The notes beneath the pieces were generated by a model. The model worked only from the letters and a program-made list of their open reading frames with translations, was not told the origin of the DNA and made no database searches. Position numbers and translations under genes: made by a program. Of a stretch of DNA of 64,000 nucleotides, positions 35,764 to 43,967 are shown in pieces; the stretch's first letter is position 1; the number at the start of each line of letters is the position of its first letter. The stretch covers positions 62,001-126,000 of the forward strand of contig CAJTFW010000004.1 in NCBI GenBank assembly GCA_910575445.1. The letters are read 5' to 3'. Source of the DNA: Lachnospiraceae bacterium (GTDB taxonomy: Bacteria > Bacillota > Clostridia > Lachnospirales > Lachnospiraceae).

Positions 35764-35778
35764 GTACTTTCTGGTATC

Positions 35779-35864
35779 TGTCCCTACGTTGGCATTATCC
35801 AAATCAGGTTATGGGTCGAAACGCACTAGTTTCCTCTCAGCCGGCTTCCACCAGCTCCCCTTTT
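35779..35864 (-). promoter_or_regulatory. TPP riboswitch (THI element)
   Basis: On the minus strand the aptamer reads GGGGAGC, GGCTGAGAGG, GACCCATAACCTGATTTGG and TAATGCCAACGTAGGGA, all diagnostic TPP-sensing blocks in the right order. It precedes thiW-thiM-thiED-thiC. Confidence 0.95.
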
Positions 35865-35875
35865 ACGATGTTATC

Positions 35876-35904
35876 ATTATAAAACTATCCTGGTAAAATT
35901 GCAA
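35876..35904 (-). promoter_or_regulatory. Sigma-A promoter of the thi operon
   Basis: On the minus strand TTGCAA (35899-35904), 17 bp, TATAAT (35876-35881), immediately upstream of the riboswitch. Confidence 0.8.
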
Positions 35905-35911
35905 CCGCTTT

Positions 35912-36763
35912 TTATTGCCCGACAACCTTAACTTCTCCTTCTTTAAAGACCGTAACTACGCTGCCTCTTGAAGTATCCCACATTTTAATTCCATTTTCTT
36001 CCAATAATTTCAGTGTCTTATCTTCTGCATATTCTTTTTTTGAGCAGCAAATCACCGCCATCTGTGGCTGTACGGCCTCTAAAAGCGCTTTTAGTGCCTT
36101 TTGGTACCTTCCATGATGAGGCATCTTTATCCAGTCATGTTGCCAGTCCACCTCAGATGCTAGCATCTGCTCTATCCGCTCTTTCTCAATATCTCCTGTT
36201 AGTAGAAAGCGCTTCCCCTGGTAGCTAAGGCTTGTCACCAAGGACATATCGTTGTCATATTCTTTATCCCTATCCTGTATCTTTTGTGGTTCTTCTGCCG
36301 GGTAAATAGTATACGCCAAATCTCCTGCTGTATATTGATAAATCTCTGACAATCGTTCCACATCCGGGTGTCCCAAAAGAGCCTCCAAAAACGACAGATA
36401 TTCTGGTCGTTCTCCCTGATAGTCTGGCATCCGCACAGCTTTTACATCTACGTGCTCCATCAGATAAGCTGCTCCTCCCACATGGTCCTTGTCAAAATGT
36501 GTAATCAACAGCATATCCACTTCCTTAATTCCGCGCGCAGAAAGCTCTTCTAACAGATATGGCCCGTCTTCCTCTTCTCCAGTATCCACCAGCATCACAT
36601 ATGTATCTGTCTGCACAAGCAACGCATCTGCTTTCCCTACAGGAAAGGCAGTAATCACGAATTCCTCTTCTGCACTTTTTATTCTTACAGTTTGAATCAC
36701 TATCCAAAAAACAACCAGCAAAAGTAATAACAACACAATCCCTACTGTTTGTTTTTTCTTCAT
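35912..36763 (-). CDS. Membrane-anchored MBL-fold hydrolase (ComEC C-terminal-like)
   Basis: 283 residues. A N-terminal membrane anchor (about 8-26) is followed by a metallo-beta-lactamase fold: FPVGKADALLVQTDTYVMLVDTG, then the metal motif LLITHFDKDHVGGAAYL (HxDxDH) near residue 87, RFLLTGDIEKERIE and KMPHHGRYQKALKALLEAVQP near 220. It resembles the extracellular hydrolase part of ComEC without the channel, so it may act outside on nucleic acid or other phosphodiesters. Directly follows the CDF gene. Confidence 0.85.
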   Translation of the reverse strand: MKKKQTVGIVLLLLLLVVFWIVIQTVRIKSAEEEFVITAFPVGKADALLVQTDTYVMLVDTGEEEDGPYLLEELSARGIKEVDMLLITHFDKDHVGGAAYLMEHVDVKAVRMPDYQGERPEYLSFLEALLGHPDVERLSEIYQYTAGDLAYTIYPAEEPQKIQDRDKEYDNDMSLVTSLSYQGKRFLLTGDIEKERIEQMLASEVDWQHDWIKMPHHGRYQKALKALLEAVQPQMAVICCSKKEYAEDKTLKLLEENGIKMWDTSRGSVVTVFKEGEVKVVGQ

Positions 36764-37684
36764 CTATTTTGTTCCTTTCTCCTTTGCCGGATTTACATGT
36801 ACCATACAATGTTTGACTTCCTGAAAATGCGCCTCAATCTCATCATGTACCTTTTCCGCAATCTCATGCGTCTCATATAAGGTCTGCTTGCCATCTGCTG
36901 CAATCTCAATGTCCACATACATCCTAGCACCAAACAACCTGGTCTGTAGATGGTCCACACCCAATACCCCCGACTGTCCAAGTGCAAGTTCTTTAATCTT
37001 CTGCTCCGTCTCTTTATCACATGCTTTATCAACCATCTTATCGACCGCATCCATAAATATCTCATAGGCTGCCTTGCCAATAAAAAAGCTAATTACCACA
37101 CTGGCCACCGAATCAAGCACCAAAAATCCCATCCGTGAACCAGCGATACCAATAAATGCCCCAATCGAAGACAGCGAATCCGAACGGTGATGCCAGGCAT
37201 CCGCCATCATCGCACCAGAATTTAGCTTCTTTGCTGCCGCTCTTGTATACCAGTACATCCACTCTTTTACAGCCACCGAAAGAACCGCCGCCACAAGGGC
37301 CATCAGCCCTGGAATCTCTAACTTCTCCCAACTTCCCGAGAAAATCGTCCGAAGTCCGCCAAGCAGTATCCCGATACCTGTCGCCATCAGAATCGTCGCC
37401 AATATAATAGAAGCAACACACTCTAACCGCTCATGTCCATAAGGATGATTGGTATCCGACTGCTTCCCGGACATCCGAACTCCAATTATCACAATAATCG
37501 TACTAAATACATCTGACGCCGAGTGTACCGCATCCGAGACCATCGCTCCAGAGCGCCCTAAGATACCAGCTAAAAGCTTTCCCACAGACAAGAGCAGATT
37601 CACTACAATACTAACCATCGAGACACGCATCGCAAGCCTTTGCTTTTCTTGCTCCTTTATCATCTTATCATCCTTCTTTCCCAC
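36764..37684 (-). CDS. Cation diffusion facilitator transporter
   Basis: 306 residues, about six membrane spans, exporting divalent metals (Zn, Fe or Mn) in exchange for protons. Metal-site motifs: SDAVHSASDVFSTI in span 2 and ADAWHHRSDSLSSIGAF in span 5. The cytoplasmic C-terminal domain ends in HFQEVKHCMVHVNPAKE. The MBL gene starts immediately after its stop. The specific metal cannot be told from the sequence. Confidence 0.9.
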   Translation of the reverse strand: MGKKDDKMIKEQEKQRLAMRVSMVSIVVNLLLSVGKLLAGILGRSGAMVSDAVHSASDVFSTIIVIIGVRMSGKQSDTNHPYGHERLECVASIILATILMATGIGILLGGLRTIFSGSWEKLEIPGLMALVAAVLSVAVKEWMYWYTRAAAKKLNSGAMMADAWHHRSDSLSSIGAFIGIAGSRMGFLVLDSVASVVISFFIGKAAYEIFMDAVDKMVDKACDKETEQKIKELALGQSGVLGVDHLQTRLFGARMYVDIEIAADGKQTLYETHEIAEKVHDEIEAHFQEVKHCMVHVNPAKEKGTK

Positions 37685-37794
37685 ACCATATTTTAACAGT
37701 ATAACACAGTTCTTTTAAAAAACAACGCACAATTTGTTATACTTCCTACTGGAATTTCTTATGATAATCTGGTAAAATAGAGGCGGTGATGATT

Positions 37795-38679
37795 ATGAAT
37801 ACAAAAAGACAAAAGACAAGAACAAAAAAAGAAAACACACAGTCTACCTCCAGAAAACGGCGCAAACGAACCCCTGAAGAGAGACGCAAACATCAGATTG
37901 GCCTTCTGATACAGGGAATCTTCCTTGGACTTTGTATCTGCCTTCTGTGTTTTAGTCTCTACAAGCTTGGCTCTATCTTCTTCGAGTATCAATCCGGCGA
38001 AAAAGAATATGCCGACCTTCGGCAATATTTACTTGAAGAACCAACTTCCCCCGAAGATGTTGTCCTAGCTTCTGCCGATGGAGAAAATGCAGAAGGTGAA
38101 GAAGCAGGTAATCCTTCTCTTCCTATGACAAGAGTCGACTTACCTTCTCTTCAGGAGATTAACACCGATGCTATCGGCTGGATTGAGATTGGTGGTACTT
38201 CCATCAGTTATCCGATGCTCTATACAACCGATAACTCTTACTATCTGACGCACACCTTTAGTAAGGAAAAGAACAAATCGGGCGCTATCTTTGTCGAAGC
38301 TGCTAACAAAGCGGATTTTAGCGATATGCATACGATTGTCTATGGCCACAATATGAAAGATGGCTCTATGTTTGCCGGACTAAAGAACTACAGCAAGGCA
38401 AGCTATTTTGAGGCACATCCTTATATCTATGTAGACCTTTCCGACGGTTCGCACTGCTATCAGATTTTCTCATGCCATGAAGCCAATACAAGCGATGTTA
38501 CTTATACGGTTGGTTTTAAGGCAGATGAGACCTATCAGACTTTTTTAGACTCTTTAAAGGATGCTTCTTTGTATGACACAGGCGTGGAAGTATCACAGAC
38601 AGAGCAAGTAATTACGCTCTCCACATGTACCAAAAGTGGCACAAAGCGTTTTGTAGTACATGCAAAGAAGGTGTATTAG
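37795..38679 (+). CDS. srtB: Class B sortase
   Basis: About 294 residues from the ATG at 37795, with AGGCGG upstream. A basic N-terminus and a single membrane span (about 38-58) are followed by the sortase domain: IGWIEIGGTSISYPMLYT, SGAIFVEAANKADFSDMHTIVYGHNMKDGSMF (catalytic His) and the active-site ITLSTCTKSGTKRFVVHAK (TLxTC with Cys, then Arg). Links secreted proteins to the wall or to pili. No substrate with a sorting signal is seen in the window. Confidence 0.9.
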   Translation: MNTKRQKTRTKKENTQSTSRKRRKRTPEERRKHQIGLLIQGIFLGLCICLLCFSLYKLGSIFFEYQSGEKEYADLRQYLLEEPTSPEDVVLASADGENAEGEEAGNPSLPMTRVDLPSLQEINTDAIGWIEIGGTSISYPMLYTTDNSYYLTHTFSKEKNKSGAIFVEAANKADFSDMHTIVYGHNMKDGSMFAGLKNYSKASYFEAHPYIYVDLSDGSHCYQIFSCHEANTSDVTYTVGFKADETYQTFLDSLKDASLYDTGVEVSQTEQVITLSTCTKSGTKRFVVHAKKVY

Positions 38680-38682
38680 GCA

Positions 38683-38713
38683 GGTGGGCGCAAAGTCGCC
38701 CCCTTCCTTTTTT
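38683..38713 (+). terminator. Terminator after srtB
   Basis: GGTGGGCG pairs with CGCCCCC with one imperfection, then TTCCTTTTTT. Confidence 0.75.
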
Positions 38714-38774
38714 CCTCTGTCTGTGATAAAATACCATCTAGCACATACACTAAATGCAAAGGGGTATATTATCC

Positions 38775-40160
38775 ATGAAGACATACACTACCTGTCGGGA
38801 AGCTTTCCCGCTTTTTCTCTACAAGGGCTATTCTGTCCTAGATACCAAAGAAGATTTACAAATCACCTATCATTTTGAGATACCGGGTCTCTCTGCTTTT
38901 GACCCAGTCTGGCATTTCCCTAAAAAAGACAGCGAACCACTTCTGGTTTATCAAAATAAAACACTGCAAACCATGCTTTTTTCTCTTGGTATGGTAGAGC
39001 TTATCAGTTATTGGAAGATTGCCTGCCCGAAAAAAGTTCTGGTATCTGCGGGGCCTTTGTCTAGAGAGCAGATACAGTGGTGGAAAGAACTCTATTATCT
39101 GGGTCTTGGTGAATTTTTCTATACCAACGGAATTGAGGCAACGCTTGAAGATTTTATGGAGCTTTTATCAGATGCACCTGATTTTGCTGGAGAAGACAGA
39201 CCGGTTATGGTAGATAAAGGGTGTCTGATTCCGATTGGCGGTGGCAAAGATTCTGCCTGTACGATTGAGATGCTGAAAAAAAGCAGTCATCCGTTAAAGA
39301 CCTATATTATCAATGCCAGAGGTGCAACCCTTAAGACAGTGGAGGTCTCTGGACTCTCTATGGAGGATACTATTCATGCCAGACGCTCTCTGGACGCACG
39401 TATGCTGGCATTAAATAAAGAAGGGTATCTAAACGGCCATACACCTTTCTCGGCGCTTGTTGCCTTTTCTGCGCTGATTACGGCCTATCTGTATGGGCTT
39501 CGCTATATTGCACTCTCCAACGAATCCAGTGCCAACGAAAGTACTGTGTCCGGCAGTATGGTCAACCATCAATATTCAAAAAGTTTTAAGTTTGAGCAAG
39601 ACTTTCATCATTATGAAACTACGTATATCAAAAGTCAGATTCACTATTTCAGTATGCTTCGCCCGCTCTCTGAATTTCAGATTGCCAGGTATTTCTCAAA
39701 TGCCACGTGTTATCATGATATTTTCAGAAGCTGCAACGTGGGCAGTAAAAAGGATATCTGGTGTGCACACTGCCCCAAATGCCTGTTTGTCTTTTTGATA
39801 CTTTCGCCGTTTTTAAGCCATCAGCGCCTGGTGGAGATTTTTGGAGCAGATATCACAGAAGATGTATCCATGTTAGAAGATTTTAAAAAGCTTACAGGCA
39901 TCTTGGAAGAAAAGCCCTTTGAATGTGTTGGCAGTCGGGATGAAGTCAATGCCGCTATCTGTCTGACTATCGAACAGTTGGAAAAACAGGGTGAGCCGCT
40001 TCCTAAGCTTTTCTCCTGGTATCAAAAGCAACCGCTGTACGCTGTATCTTATCCACAGAGACATGCTTATGAACAATATTATGATGCGCATCATCTGTTG
40101 CCAGAGGAATTTTTAGAGATTTTATCAAAAGAATGTTATGGAGGAACACTGCCTTGTTAG
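38775..40160 (+). CDS. murL: UDP-MurNAc-L-Ala-L-Glu epimerase (MurL)
   Basis: 461 residues from the ATG at 38775 (AAAGGGG upstream). The centre holds a P-loop-like pyrophosphatase motif LIPIGGGKDSACTIEMLKK near residue 160, then YIALSNESSANESTV near 245 and CAHCPKCLFVFLIL near 335. This is the look of MurL, known from Xanthomonas, which uses ATP to turn the terminal L-Glu of UDP-MurNAc-L-Ala-L-Glu into D-Glu. The next gene, overlapping by 7 bp, is a MurD-like ligase, the expected partner MurD2. The pair would avoid free D-glutamate made by MurI. Confidence 0.75.
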   Translation: MKTYTTCREAFPLFLYKGYSVLDTKEDLQITYHFEIPGLSAFDPVWHFPKKDSEPLLVYQNKTLQTMLFSLGMVELISYWKIACPKKVLVSAGPLSREQIQWWKELYYLGLGEFFYTNGIEATLEDFMELLSDAPDFAGEDRPVMVDKGCLIPIGGGKDSACTIEMLKKSSHPLKTYIINARGATLKTVEVSGLSMEDTIHARRSLDARMLALNKEGYLNGHTPFSALVAFSALITAYLYGLRYIALSNESSANESTVSGSMVNHQYSKSFKFEQDFHHYETTYIKSQIHYFSMLRPLSEFQIARYFSNATCYHDIFRSCNVGSKKDIWCAHCPKCLFVFLILSPFLSHQRLVEIFGADITEDVSMLEDFKKLTGILEEKPFECVGSRDEVNAAICLTIEQLEKQGEPLPKLFSWYQKQPLYAVSYPQRHAYEQYYDAHHLLPEEFLEILSKECYGGTLPC

Positions 40161-41494
40161 AATTACTGAGAAAAGAGATTGCCAAAAAAGATATTCTGAT
40201 TCTGGGCTATGGAAGAGAAGGAAGATCAAGTCTTCAGAGAATCTGGCAAGTCAAGGGATTTGCTTCTGTTACGATTGCAGACCAAAATCCAGTCTCTCTA
40301 GAGGCAGAGTATCAGTCTGTTCCTATTTTATCAGGGCCATCTTATATGGATACTTTAGATGACTATGACCTGATTTTTAAAAGTCCGGGTATTGTGCTTC
40401 CCAAAGAACCGGAGGAATATAACTGCCTTTTTACCTCTCAGATGGAGATTTTTATGAAAGCCTACCGGGAGCAGATGATTGGCATTACCGGCACCAAGGG
40501 AAAAAGTACGGTCACTACCATGCTCTACCATATTTTAAAGGAAAGCAAACGGGACGTGGTTTTAGCCGGCAATATCGGGATTCCTGCATTTGATATTTTG
40601 GAAGATATTGGCCCTAAGACATTCGTTATCTGTGAGCTGTCCTGTCACCAGTTAGAATATATCCATGTCTCTCCCCGTATCGCGATGCTTTTAAATATCC
40701 ATGAAGAGCACCTAGACCACTACGGTACCATGAAAAAATATATTCATTCCAAGCAGCAGATTTATCTGCATCAAGGGCCAAAAGACCTTTTGCTTTGCGA
40801 TCTCTCGATACTGCCACATAAAAGCTTCTGTGCAGCACATATCTATACCATATCCGACTGTTTTACTACAGCAGATGTCGTGTTAAGTGGCACCCGTATC
40901 CGTTTTGAACAGGGAGAATATAAGATTCCAGCCAAGGAGATTCATCTCTTAGGACATCACAATCATATTGACATCGCTTTTGACTATGCCGTTTGTCATC
41001 TTTTGGGACTGTCTGATGAGGAATTTGACGCTGCACTTCGGACTTATCAACCCCTTCCTCACCGACTGCACTTTATTGGTGAAAAAGACCAGATTCGCTA
41101 TTATGACGATTCTATCTCCACCATCTGCGACACCACTATCCAGGCACTAAAAAGCGTGCCAGAAGTTGGAAGTGTATTAATCGGCGGGATGGACAGAGGA
41201 ATTGAATATGATGAGCTGATTGTCTTTCTCTCTAGGCACACCGTTCCTTATATTATCCTGATGGCAGACACAGGCAAGAGGATTTATCAGGAAATTAAGG
41301 AAAAATATCCCAATTTTTATCAGCCAGAGCGCCTGCATCTTGTAGACACCTTAGAAGAAGCCGTACAGACTGCCAAAAAACACACGCCTTCTGGTATGGC
41401 TTGCATCCTCTCTCCCGCTGCTGCCAGCTACGGAATTTTTAAAAATTTTGAAGAACGGGGAGAAGTATTTGAAAAACTGGTATTTTCGTCATAA
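40154..41494 (+). CDS. murD2: MurD-type ligase, probable MurD2 (L-Glu adding)
   Basis: 446 residues from a TTG at 40154 that has GGAGG 9 bases upstream; an in-frame ATG at 40133 lies inside murL without a site. N-terminal Rossmann part DILILGYGREGRSS, ATP site GITGTKGKSTVTTML near residue 112, then MLLNIHEEHLDHYGTMKKY and HLLGHHNHIDIAFDYAVCHLLG. It adds glutamate to UDP-MurNAc-L-Ala. Coupling to murL suggests it uses L-Glu (MurD2) rather than D-Glu. Whether a normal MurD exists elsewhere cannot be seen here. Confidence 0.75.
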   Translation: MLELLRKEIAKKDILILGYGREGRSSLQRIWQVKGFASVTIADQNPVSLEAEYQSVPILSGPSYMDTLDDYDLIFKSPGIVLPKEPEEYNCLFTSQMEIFMKAYREQMIGITGTKGKSTVTTMLYHILKESKRDVVLAGNIGIPAFDILEDIGPKTFVICELSCHQLEYIHVSPRIAMLLNIHEEHLDHYGTMKKYIHSKQQIYLHQGPKDLLLCDLSILPHKSFCAAHIYTISDCFTTADVVLSGTRIRFEQGEYKIPAKEIHLLGHHNHIDIAFDYAVCHLLGLSDEEFDAALRTYQPLPHRLHFIGEKDQIRYYDDSISTICDTTIQALKSVPEVGSVLIGGMDRGIEYDELIVFLSRHTVPYIILMADTGKRIYQEIKEKYPNFYQPERLHLVDTLEEAVQTAKKHTPSGMACILSPAAASYGIFKNFEERGEVFEKLVFSS

Positions 41495-41511
41495 AAAACC
41501 AGAAGTTTTAT

Positions 41512-41540
41512 TTGCTTTTATCAGCATTTCCTTCTATAAT
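41512..41540 (+). promoter_or_regulatory. Sigma-A promoter of the S1-domain gene
   Basis: TTGCTT (41512-41517), 17 bp, TATAAT (41535-41540). Transcripts would begin just before the hairpin at 41550. Confidence 0.7.
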
Positions 41541-41549
41541 AGAGATATT

Positions 41550-41586
41550 GGTAACTGCCAGGCCCTCATCTGACCGGGCAGTTACC
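41550..41586 (+). promoter_or_regulatory. 5' leader hairpin of the S1-domain mRNA
   Basis: GGTAACTGCC pairs with GGCAGTTACC around a GC-rich loop, right at the expected 5' end of the mRNA. It may protect the transcript or bind a regulator; no T-tract follows. Confidence 0.55.
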
Positions 41587-41625
41587 TGGATGTACAAATA
41601 TTTTGATTGAGGAGATTTTACAAAA

Positions 41626-42348
41626 ATGGAAGAAAAGATGACAATGGATGATTTATCAGAGGAACTTGAAGCTTCTTACAAGGAAGCAGAAGAAGCAGGT
41701 GCCGAGGCAACCGAGGAGATGGATCCTGTCTGGGCAACCTTAAAAGGCTACTTAGAGGAGAAGACTGTGCTGACGGTAAAAGTTGGCGGGATTGTAAATT
41801 CCGGTGTAATCGCTTACGTAGAAGGTATCCGTGGCTTTATCCCTGCTTCCCGTTTAGCTCTTGAGCATGTTGAAGACCTGAACGAGTTCCTGAACAAAAA
41901 GCTAAAGGTCCGCGTAATCACCGCTGACCCACAGAAAAAGAGACTTGTACTCTCTGCAAGAGAGATTCTAAGAGACGAAGCACGCGCAGAAGCCAACAAA
42001 AAGCGTCAGGAAGCTATGGATCAGCTTCAGATTGGCGATGTCATGGAAGGAACGGTTGAGTCCCTAAAAGACTACGGCGCATTTATCCGTCTAGAGAATG
42101 GACTCTCCGGCCTTGTACATGTCTCTCAGATATCTGACAAGCGTGTAGAAGTACCGGCAAAGGTATTAAAAGAAGGCGAGACAGTCAAAGTAAAGCTGAT
42201 TGCTATCAAAGATGGCAAGCTGTCACTGAGCATGAAAGCACTTTTAGAAAAATCCGAAGAACATCATACAGACAGAGATTACAAGCTCCCTAAGAGTGAG
42301 AACATCTCCACAAATCTTGGCTCTTTATTAGCCAAATTAGACCTGTAA
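41626..42348 (+). CDS. S1 domain RNA-binding protein
   Basis: 240 residues: an acidic N-terminus (about 1-35), a first S1 domain (about 48-105, TVKVGGIVNSGVIAYVEGIRGFIPASRL) and a second (about 138-208, GDVMEGTVESLKDYGAFIRLENGLSGLVHVSQIS), with a short tail. It resembles the short RpsA-like proteins of Firmicutes and may bind mRNA or ribosomes. It has its own promoter and a structured leader, which could reflect autoregulation. Confidence 0.88.
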   Translation: MEEKMTMDDLSEELEASYKEAEEAGAEATEEMDPVWATLKGYLEEKTVLTVKVGGIVNSGVIAYVEGIRGFIPASRLALEHVEDLNEFLNKKLKVRVITADPQKKRLVLSAREILRDEARAEANKKRQEAMDQLQIGDVMEGTVESLKDYGAFIRLENGLSGLVHVSQISDKRVEVPAKVLKEGETVKVKLIAIKDGKLSLSMKALLEKSEEHHTDRDYKLPKSENISTNLGSLLAKLDL

Positions 42349-42364
42349 TCCTGTCGCTTGTAAA

Positions 42365-42394
42365 CCGGCTTTTTGCACTTTTGCAAGAAGCCGG
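42365..42394 (+). terminator. Hairpin after the S1-domain gene
   Basis: CCGGCTT-TTGCA pairs with TGCAA-AAGCCGG. The tail (CAATTTAAAATC) is only weakly T-rich. Confidence 0.5.
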
Positions 42395-42429
42395 CAATTT
42401 AAAATCCCCAGAATACAGGAGGTTTTAGA

Positions 42430-43191
42430 ATGAAAAATCAGAGACATAAGCGCAAGGAATCTTTTTCCGTGCTTCTAATATCCAACACGGACCGAAGCAG
42501 CAAGCAATATCATGTCTCACTTTTTGCCCTTCGTATGGCTGGTGTATGTATCCTACTTCTCTGCCTTATGGCAGGATGTATGACCTATGCATTTTTATCC
42601 AATCAGAAGGTGCAGACCACTCTACGGACGCAACTGGCCGAGCAGGAACAGTTGGTCACACAAATGACAAGCGAAAAAGAGACCATAGCGAACGAAAAAC
42701 TGGCGATAGAAGCTGAAAATGAAGCGCTTCGGCAAGAAGCAGAAGAAGCCAAAGCCGTCGCCGCCGAAGCACAGGCTGCTGCCGAAGAAGCCGCCAAAGA
42801 ACCAGAGGAGCCTCAAGACGACCCGGCATTTCCCGACCGCTATCCCTCCTCTGGAGCAAGCGTCTTAAAATCAGAATATACACAAGAGCTACCCTATCTT
42901 GCAATCACTACCTACACTGGATGCGATGTTGTAGCTGCTGGCAACGGTACCATCACTGCCGTAAGTTCTGATGATATCTACCCTCAGATTATTGAAATCG
43001 ACCATGGAAACGGCTACCGAACCCGCTATCTTTCCAAACAGACAGCAGAGGTAAAGGTAGAGCAAGGCGCTGCGGTTGAGATGGGTGCTGTTTTATTTAC
43101 CATCACCACAGACGAGACAGAATTAAACTATCAGGTAATCTATCAAGAAGAACCCATAGACCCCCTCTCCGTCATCGACGCCAGAGGCTAG
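42430..43191 (+). CDS. Membrane-anchored degenerate M23/LytM-like protein
   Basis: 253 residues: a basic start, a membrane span (about 31-52), an Ala/Glu-rich coiled coil (about 60-125) and a beta-rich C-terminal domain with VVAAGNGTITAV, IEIDHGNGYRTRYLSK and VKVEQGAAVEMGAVLFTI, the layout of M23 domains. The catalytic His-x-His and the Tyr-x-His are missing (LNYQVI and RYLSK stand there), so it is probably not a peptidase but a scaffold or amidase activator. A bactofilin gene follows, an arrangement common in bacteria where the two act together in cell-shape control. Confidence 0.75.
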   Translation: MKNQRHKRKESFSVLLISNTDRSSKQYHVSLFALRMAGVCILLLCLMAGCMTYAFLSNQKVQTTLRTQLAEQEQLVTQMTSEKETIANEKLAIEAENEALRQEAEEAKAVAAEAQAAAEEAAKEPEEPQDDPAFPDRYPSSGASVLKSEYTQELPYLAITTYTGCDVVAAGNGTITAVSSDDIYPQIIEIDHGNGYRTRYLSKQTAEVKVEQGAAVEMGAVLFTITTDETELNYQVIYQEEPIDPLSVIDARG

Positions 43192-43207
43192 AGGCTAGAT
43201 AAAAAAA

Positions 43208-43410
43208 TCAGCGGAAGTTCTGATAGCGCCCAGAACGATTTCTGCACGCACTGCGGGCTAAAATTCTTCTCCTTCCAGGCGCTATCAAGGCTGGAGCGGA
43301 ACTATCCCAATCAGCGGAAGTTCTGACAGCGCCCAGAACAATTTCTGCACGCACCGCGGGCTGAAATTGTTCTCCTTCTAGGCGCTATCAGAACTTTCGC
43401 GGAACTATAA
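43208..43410. repeat. Two tandem copies of the 103-bp palindromic repeat, inverted
   Basis: Units start at 43208 and 43311, again 103 bp apart. Read on the minus strand they begin AGTTCCGC and end with AACTTCCGCTGATT, the same outer words as the units at 15674-16059, with TGATAGCGCC/GGCGCTATCA as the main stem and an AGAAATTC-like inner part. They fill the gap between the M23-like gene and bactofilin and end 15 bp before the bactofilin start. Confidence 0.8.
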
Positions 43411-43424
43411 TAGGAGGATTTGTT

Positions 43425-43898
43425 ATGTTAGGCAAAAGAAATACTGCCTCTGCCAACAATGAGGCACCATCGAAAGTCGGTACGATTCTTGGCGTTGGAG
43501 CTGTTTTTGATGGCGACTTATTTGCACCAGAGACAATTCGGGTAGATGGTACGATTAATGGCAACTGTAATTGTAACCAGAACTTTATACTTGGTACAGA
43601 AGGGGTAATCAAAGGAAATATTTCTGCCCAGAATGTCACTATCTCTGGAAAAGTCGACGGCGATATCAATGCCCGCGGAAAATTGGAGCTTTTCTCCACC
43701 GGAAAGATTCGCGGAAATATTACTGCACGTTCTTTAGTAATTGATGAGGATGCATATTTCGATGGAAAATGTGTGATGACTTCTCAGCAACAGGACACGC
43801 CAGCTAGAGCTGCTGCCAAGACACTGATGGAGAGTATCTCATCCCCCGAAGACAGTGAGAAAGAAAACAACAAGGACAATAAAAACGGCAAGAAATAG
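43425..43898 (+). CDS. Bactofilin family cytoskeletal protein
   Basis: 157 residues. A central right-handed beta-helix (about 22-115) with repeats such as GDLFAPETIRVDGTINGNCNC, GVIKGNISAQNVTISGKVDGDI and TGKIRGNITARSLVIDEDAYF, and disordered ends, as usual for bactofilins, which polymerise without nucleotide. AGGAGG precedes the ATG. The upstream M23-like gene is the usual partner. Confidence 0.92.
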   Translation: MLGKRNTASANNEAPSKVGTILGVGAVFDGDLFAPETIRVDGTINGNCNCNQNFILGTEGVIKGNISAQNVTISGKVDGDINARGKLELFSTGKIRGNITARSLVIDEDAYFDGKCVMTSQQQDTPARAAAKTLMESISSPEDSEKENNKDNKNGKK

Positions 43899-43902
43899 AT
43901 AC

Positions 43903-43928
43903 AAATACCCCGTTATACGGGGTATTTG
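43903..43928. terminator. Hairpin after bactofilin
   Basis: A perfect 11-bp stem CAAATACCCCG / CGGGGTATTTG with a 4-nt loop, directly after the stop. No strong T-tract follows. Confidence 0.55.
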
Positions 43929-43967
43929 CATGTAGATTAGACAGGATTGACAGATGGAGGATTCTTT

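Noticed and set aside
35701-35880. Second riboswitch or T-box
   Set aside because: All conserved blocks belong to one TPP aptamer and its terminator. No T-box signature was found before gltX or asnA either.
42603-42904. Minus-strand open frames opposite the coiled-coil coding region
   Set aside because: Low-complexity Ala/Ser and Leu/Arg translations that are shadows of the Ala/Glu-rich coiled coil on the plus strand.
42430-43191. Active M23 peptidase
   Set aside because: The fold words are there but the zinc-binding and catalytic His residues are missing.
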